From Oryza sativa Japonica Group (Eukaryota > Streptophyta > Magnoliopsida > Poales > Poaceae), in contig NC_089042.1 of the NCBI RefSeq assembly GCF_034140825.1, positions 26,441,001-26,505,000 of the forward strand: a stretch of DNA of 64,000 nucleotides, read 5' to 3'. Positions within the stretch are counted from its first letter, which is position 1, and each line of letters starts with the position of its first letter. Below the pieces are notes generated by a model. That model saw only the letters and a program-made list of their open reading frames with translations. It made no database searches and had not been told where the DNA came from. Shown piece by piece: positions 59,373 through 64,000 of this stretch. A program made the translations under genes and the position numbers.

Positions 59373-60883
59373 TGTTAACGACCAAATTTGGTAATATCAG
59401 CATCGGAAAAGGAGATTAGATCGAGGTGGAGTCGAAGGCGGAGCTTGATCCGAGAATAGAGCAAGAATCGGCTGAAGTCCAGATCGACTACGGTTAGGAT
59501 TGGCTAGGTCCGAGTCGGACTAGGTAAGCCGATGCAGCCGATTCCGACAGTGTAATTTGGTGTATGACATCGGGTTGAATTGAGGTGCTTCAAGATGATT
59601 GCCGCACATGGATAGAGTCCTAAGAAGGCAATTGTATCTATTAATTAGGATGTTTTATGTAACTTCCTTAGAGATATATTTGGGCAAAAGTCTGCCGCAA
59701 AGACTTATGGTATCTTAGAGTTTGTTAGAGATAGTGGTCGTGTCCGGTATGGACATATCTTGTAATTCTCGGGTATAAATAGACCCCGAGCCCTATGTAA
59801 TTTTTAAGACACACATGTTCAATACAATTTCGGCGCATCGCCACCTTTTTGCTTTAGTTTTGTTTCGACGAGTTCTTGCTTTCGGGTTGAGCTGCATCGG
59901 TTTCGATCTTCAACAAGAGGTAAAACTTGTTATGACGACTTGTGTTCTCGAGATGAGTACTTCCATCTTTATGACACTCTAATCTTGTCTATATAATTCG
60001 TCGAGTTATCATATGTCTTACATAATCTTTGGCAATATTGTCATCTAACCTACAATCGGCTAACATCTGTTAATAGAAGACAGCCGATTAGGTTAAATAG
60101 CGACGTTGTCCTAGATTATATAAGATATCTGCCACTTTATGAAACACCCAACGGCTTGATTGTCTAGATATTGTTCTTCTTTTCATACTTAATGCTGCAT
60201 CAGTTGAGTTTGATCTATTAAGTCGTGCTTAGAATATCAATCTCTAGCCTGTCATCTGGTTGCCGATTAGGGTAGTATCGGAGTTTCAGCCGATCTTATC
60301 TAATTTAACCATATTCGATCTATATGCTTCAGTGACATGTTAAATCCGCCCTTTATGTCAAGATCTTATTGCATTTAAGTATATTAAGCTTTTGTTTGGT
60401 ATATTATACCTGTTTTGATATCTTTATATAGAGTAGTATCGGAGTATTAGCTGATACATGCTAGATCTATCTGATCGGCTATGCTATAAACATATATAAT
60501 CCTGTTATTAATATATATTTCGATCTAAGTGATTTATACTGTCTCGGCATGGTGACCGATCTATTCCAATCACTTGATTTAAGTATATATTAATATAAGA
60601 ACTATATATCGTTAATATCTACAGCCGATCGAATAGATTTAGTTCCTTACTGTCTATTTATAACCGCCGATCGATTCATAAATGACATCGGCTCAAAGAT
60701 AAATGATTGTCATCGGCACCTAGCCGATCGGCTATCATTTATAGATTTAACCACGAATTCTTTGTCTCTATTTCTTGTTGGTTACAGGATCAAATCAACT
60801 GGCACGCTCATACATTCGAAGGCGAGCTTTGGACCTGCACTGGAGTTAAGCAGATCTCCCAGGCCTCGTGTTTTCTGTCAACA
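59373..60883 (+). mobile_element. Solo LTR of an LTR retrotransposon (fossil)
   Basis: A 1511-bp segment starting TGTTAACGACC and ending TCTGTCAACA, with TG...CA ends. A perfect 5-bp duplication GCAGC flanks it (59368-59372 and 60884-60888). It carries a promoter-like TATAAATAGACC near 59776 and lies within the MULE. No internal coding region or second LTR is present, so it is a solo LTR left by recombination. It is probably of the Ty3/Gypsy class by length, though the family is not established. Perfect duplications suggest a modest age. It is rich in GCCGAT/ATCGGC words. Confidence 0.92.
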
Positions 60884-61264
60884 GCAGCGTGAGCTCCCGC
60901 CGCCGCTCGCCTCCTCCGCCGCACCCTGCCGCCGCCGCTCCCTATCCCCCGCCTACTGCCGTGCGCCTGAGTGAGACATAGAGAGAGAAGAGAGAGAGAG
61001 GGGAAGAGTGACAGATAGGAATAGTGGAATAGGAGTATGACAGGTGGGTCTCACATTTTTTTTAATAAATAAAATGCTGACTGGACTGCCACGCGTACGC
61101 CACGTAGACCAAAACCATTGTGGATTAGGTCGAGGGGGGTAATTCGTCCGGTTTGCATAGATAGGGGTGAAGAATGTCCGGTTTTTTTGGTTCAGGGGGT
61201 AATTCGGACGACCGCGCTAGTTTTTTTTGGAGGGGGGGTAATTCGTACTTTTTCCTTTTTAAAA

Positions 61265-61876
61265 ACAAAGACAATTCACTTGTGGACGAGAATGGAGATA
61301 GTATATTTTATAAGGGGGAGTATAACACTGCTGAAATGTATGAACTTTGATAAATAATTGACTATTTGTTTACGAACGGACAGACCATTGCCGATGTTTT
61401 ACATATAAGAAGAAGAAGATGTCCCATTTAAAAAAACAGATAATTAATTAAGAAAAATTGAGCGAAAACTACAGCAGCAAATACTCCAAGAAACTTAACC
61501 TGCCAACGCAATGAAGCAAGGTTAGGCAAGCGCAACACTTAACAATGCTGCTCAACACAAGAACGATAAAGCCAAGCAACAAGCAAGAAGTAAACAAAAC
61601 TCCCACACTGGCAAAAACGCGACGTTATTATCATCACACCATCACCCATGTGATCGGCAACTCCAACTCCACCAAGAAACACTAAGTCACACAACACCTA
61701 TCCGACCCAAACCAAAGCACAATTCAAAAGGGCTTATGTTATCGTTGCCACACGCCGCCACCATCCATTTAACTTTTTCTTCAAAACTGCGTTTTGATAT
61801 ATGAGTTCTGAAGCAATCAAATCGAAGGTCAAATGGAAAAGAAATAGCAGAAAAAAAATATACTAGTATACTATAG
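61265..61876. other. Spacer between MULE and F-box B
   Basis: AT-rich. The right half is probably the 3' UTR of the minus-strand F-box gene. No gene or repeat is recognised. Confidence 0.4.
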
Positions 61877-63040
61877 CTAGCTAGCACCGGCAATCTGGCA
61901 TGCTTGCTCGCCACCCAGGCAGCTCATCAAACCCGAGGAGAAACCAAGCAACCAAAACCTGACGACATGGTGCTCAGCTCCCAGCTTCCACGAGCTCACC
62001 ATCTCCTTCCTCCTCATGTCACAGCTCGCCACCTTCCCCTCCGGCGACGAGAGGTACACCACGTCGGCCATGTCCGGGTGGAACGCCAAGAACTTGACCT
62101 CGCTTGCCGCCCAGAGCCCGCCATTGATGGTCATCTCGTTGACACAGACGGTGTTCGTCAAGATCCATTGGCATGAGCCCGGCGAGGCGGCGTCGACGTC
62201 GAGGGCCCAGACCCTCAGCCGCTCGCCGTCGCACTTGGCGTAGTGGAGCCGGCCGCGGGAGTGGCCGAGGCGCGCGCCGGCGTCGACGTCGTCGGGCAGC
62301 CGTGGCGCGAGCCTGCCCGGCGCCACCGACGTCGTCGTCGTGGTCGTGGCGGCGAGGTCCATGAGCACGACGCGGTCCGGGTACGCGAGCACGTGGAGGA
62401 CGCCGCCGCGGTAGTGCGTGGTGGGGGACAGCGACGAGGCCTCGACGCCGCCGAACGCCGCGTCGCGCTCCGCCCACGCGCCGGTCTCCGACGAGAAGAC
62501 GTCCACGGTGGCGCCGCGCTCCTGCCACGCCACGAAGCAGACGACGTGGTAGCGCGGCGAGCCGCCGCCGCCGTCGGCCGGGTCGAACGCCAGCAGCGGG
62601 AGCTGCGCCTCCCTCCGCGGCACCGGCAGCGCCGCCCACCTCCTCGTCGCCGGGCAGGCGACGTACATCGCCGACGCCGCGGCGAGCGACCTGTACAGCA
62701 GCAACCCCTCGCACGCGTCGACGACCCTCGCCGCCGTCTCCGCCAGCGGGAAGAAGCTCATGTCGCAGAACTCAACACCATCGCCGGAGCACGCGGTGGC
62801 GTACCTCGGCTCGCCGCCGCCGCCGTCGCCGACGAACAAGCCGGCGGCGAGCAGCGGGAGCCGGCGGCGGAGGTCGCCGCCGGAGATGAGCGCGCGCCAT
62901 GAGCGGGAGACGCACTTGAATCTTGCAAGCGACTTGAACGGGAGCCTCGAGAGAATCTCCACGAGCAAATCGTCACAGAATTCCATTGCAGACGAGTTGG
63001 TTAACGAACTCGACATACATGTCACACACATAAATATCAT
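61877..63040 (-). CDS. F-box protein, 387 aa (copy B)
   Basis: SCF ubiquitin-ligase receptor, intronless. The F-box reads CDDLLVEILSRLPFKSLARF, then KCVSRSWRALISGGDLRRRL, nearly parallel to copy A at 56863. The remainder has the same F-box-associated motifs: GLLLYRSL, CPATRRWAALPVPRREAQLP, VDVFSSETGAWAERDAAFGG, THYRGGVLHVLAYP, SRGRLHYAKCDGERLRVWAL and VKFLAFHPDMADVVYLSSPE. Candidate starts are 63040, 63016 (MSSSLTNSSAMEF) and 62986 (MEFCDD); the middle one gives an N terminus of length similar to copy A. The two genes face each other as an inverted pair. Copy B has longer Gly/Ala/Asp inserts. No defect is seen. Confidence 0.9.
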   Translation of the reverse strand: MIFMCVTCMSSSLTNSSAMEFCDDLLVEILSRLPFKSLARFKCVSRSWRALISGGDLRRRLPLLAAGLFVGDGGGGEPRYATACSGDGVEFCDMSFFPLAETAARVVDACEGLLLYRSLAAASAMYVACPATRRWAALPVPRREAQLPLLAFDPADGGGGSPRYHVVCFVAWQERGATVDVFSSETGAWAERDAAFGGVEASSLSPTTHYRGGVLHVLAYPDRVVLMDLAATTTTTTSVAPGRLAPRLPDDVDAGARLGHSRGRLHYAKCDGERLRVWALDVDAASPGSCQWILTNTVCVNEMTINGGLWAASEVKFLAFHPDMADVVYLSSPEGKVASCDMRRKEMVSSWKLGAEHHVVRFWLLGFSSGLMSCLGGEQACQIAGAS

Positions 63041-63526
63041 TGATGCAGCAGAATGAAGAGAGACATGTACAATTAAGGAAGCCCACTAAGCTCAGATTAA
63101 TAATAACATGATTGCACAAACAGTATCTTAATTTTTAATAATGGAAGTACCTTTCGCTTACCGTCCTGGGCACACAACCAATATGTTTTTGTTAACGTAG
63201 AAGAGGAAAAAGGAGGAGTTTTCTGCATTTTTTTAGAGTTGGCCATCACCTATCAGAAGATTTAGCTGGGCCATATATATACTTTTAAATATATATCTGC
63301 CTTATACCAATGCATGTCAGGTCAAGTTTTCCAATGAACAATTTTGTGATCTGTCCTATTAATCCAAGCTTCTTCAGACCTGTCACCATCGAGGGAGTCA
63401 GCTAGTTTTGTTCAATGGATTAATTACACTACGTGGTATGGCTGGCAGTGGCAAATCCATATGGGTTCCTTTTTCCAACTGTTTTTCAATTAGATCCATG
63501 CCAATTATCAAAGAGAAGAAATATAA
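63041..63526. other. Upstream region of F-box B
   Basis: AT-rich with a TATATATA tract near 63275-63295, about 240 bp upstream of the coding start. No gene is seen. Confidence 0.4.
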
Positions 63527-63675
63527 AGGCACCCTTTGGAGAAGTTTTTCCTGTCCTTTGAAATTCCTTCGAATTAATTCTATATACCAAATAAGTAACA
63601 TACATAGGAGTTATTTTTTTGGATTAATTGGTTTTTACTACTTTTCTTAAAAAAAAATTCAATCCAAAGGAGCCT
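63527..63675. mobile_element. Tourist-like MITE (149 bp)
   Basis: AGGCACCCTTTGGA at the left and TCCAAAGGAGCCT at the right, with TAA at 63524-63526 and 63676-63678. Confidence 0.68.
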
Positions 63676-63678
63676 TAA

Positions 63679-64000
63679 GAGTGGTGGCATAGTGCTAGGA
63701 GCGTTTAAATCTATAATCTGTTTAAATCTATAATCTTACGTCCTCTGTCTCTTTGTTTGGTAGCCGTTTATGTGGCAGCGCTGCGGCGATGTATGTTGTG
63801 CGCGGCTGTGTTGCTTGCTACTGTAGCTGGTTGCCCTGCCAGCCGAACATGCCTTAGCTAATCATCGCATCAAAATTTGTGAAAGTGGAAAATAATTATA
63901 CTGAATGAAATAAAGTGAGAATTAGTTGCATTGAGATTTAATAAAGTAGGGGTATTTTATTTTTTCTATTGATACGAGTGGGATAGATAAAAAATAAAGT
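63679..64000. other. Window end, no gene seen
   Basis: No coding frame of note. A Stowaway-like or promoter sequence cannot be judged because the window ends. Confidence 0.35.

Larger units (their letters stand above)
58683..61255. mobile_element. Non-autonomous MULE carrying a nested solo LTR
   Basis: Inverted ends of roughly 190-230 bp begin GGAAAAAATACGAATTACCC on the left and mirror on the right. Both contain AAACCGGACATTCTTCA and GGCAGTCCAGTCAGCATT. A perfect 9-bp duplication TTTTTAAAA flanks it (58674-58682 and 61256-61264), the Mutator signature. Without the inserted LTR and its target duplication the element is about 1057 bp. The interior is GC-rich, with a roughly 105-bp imperfect tandem duplication (about 58961-59170, word GCGAGCGCGGCGGAGGAGG) and no transposase. 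Confidence 0.93.

Noticed and set aside
62019-62902. Long alternative frames over the F-box B gene.
   Set aside because: Arg-rich shadows of the real frame caused by very high GC.

Overview
The window reads as nuclear DNA of a grass, almost certainly rice (Oryza sativa). Genes have GC-rich first exons and short introns with clear GT-AG borders. AT-rich intergenic space is packed with grass-type MITEs (Stowaway with TA duplications, Tourist-like with TTA/TAA/ATA duplications), Helitrons and Mutator-like elements (MULEs). A GDT1-like gene of exactly 282 residues, a PIN5-type gene and a proteasome beta-6 gene in this order fit, from memory, rice chromosome 8 near OsPIN5b. The paleo-duplicated partner region on chromosome 9 (OsPIN5c) is the alternative. 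This placement was not checked.

Layout. 0-4.2 kb: the 5' part of a ubiquitin-specific protease gene (minus strand) running off the left edge and carrying a frameshift. 4.3-8.8 kb: a complete MULE, a MITE cluster, a small membrane protein gene with an S1-like cysteine pattern, and a one-ended Pack-MULE carrying an EF-hand fragment. 9.8-12.4 kb: a grass-type gene of unknown function whose 5' flank is duplicated around an unusual A-run array. 13.2-15.9 kb: nine-exon GDT1-like cation transporter gene. 18.4-19.3 kb: a two-exon gene for a 75-residue membrane protein. 20.4-23.5 kb: an mTERF gene with two frameshifts plus a decayed tandem copy. 25.2-28.0 kb: a trypsin-fold protease-like gene. 30.9-34.0 kb: an FHA-domain gene with a three-unit tandem repeat in its upstream region. 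38.0-41.3 kb: PIN5-type auxin carrier gene. 41.3-48.2 kb: gene-poor, repeat-rich. 48.2-50.0 kb: proteasome beta-6 gene PBF1. 50.6-52.9 kb: a CBS-domain gene whose only intron is made of nested MITEs. 53-56.4 kb: MITEs and a Helitron. 56.9-63.0 kb: two related F-box genes pointing at each other, separated by a MULE into which an LTR retrotransposon inserted and was reduced to a solo LTR.

The genes do not form a pathway; they are independent plant housekeeping, transport and regulatory genes. Exon structures given here were read from splice motifs and reading-frame continuity, and several genes close exactly in frame. I see no convincing new multi-gene system. The most informative items are the nested transposons with perfect target duplications, the captured and duplicated gene pieces, the A-run array, and three host genes that are broken or remodelled.
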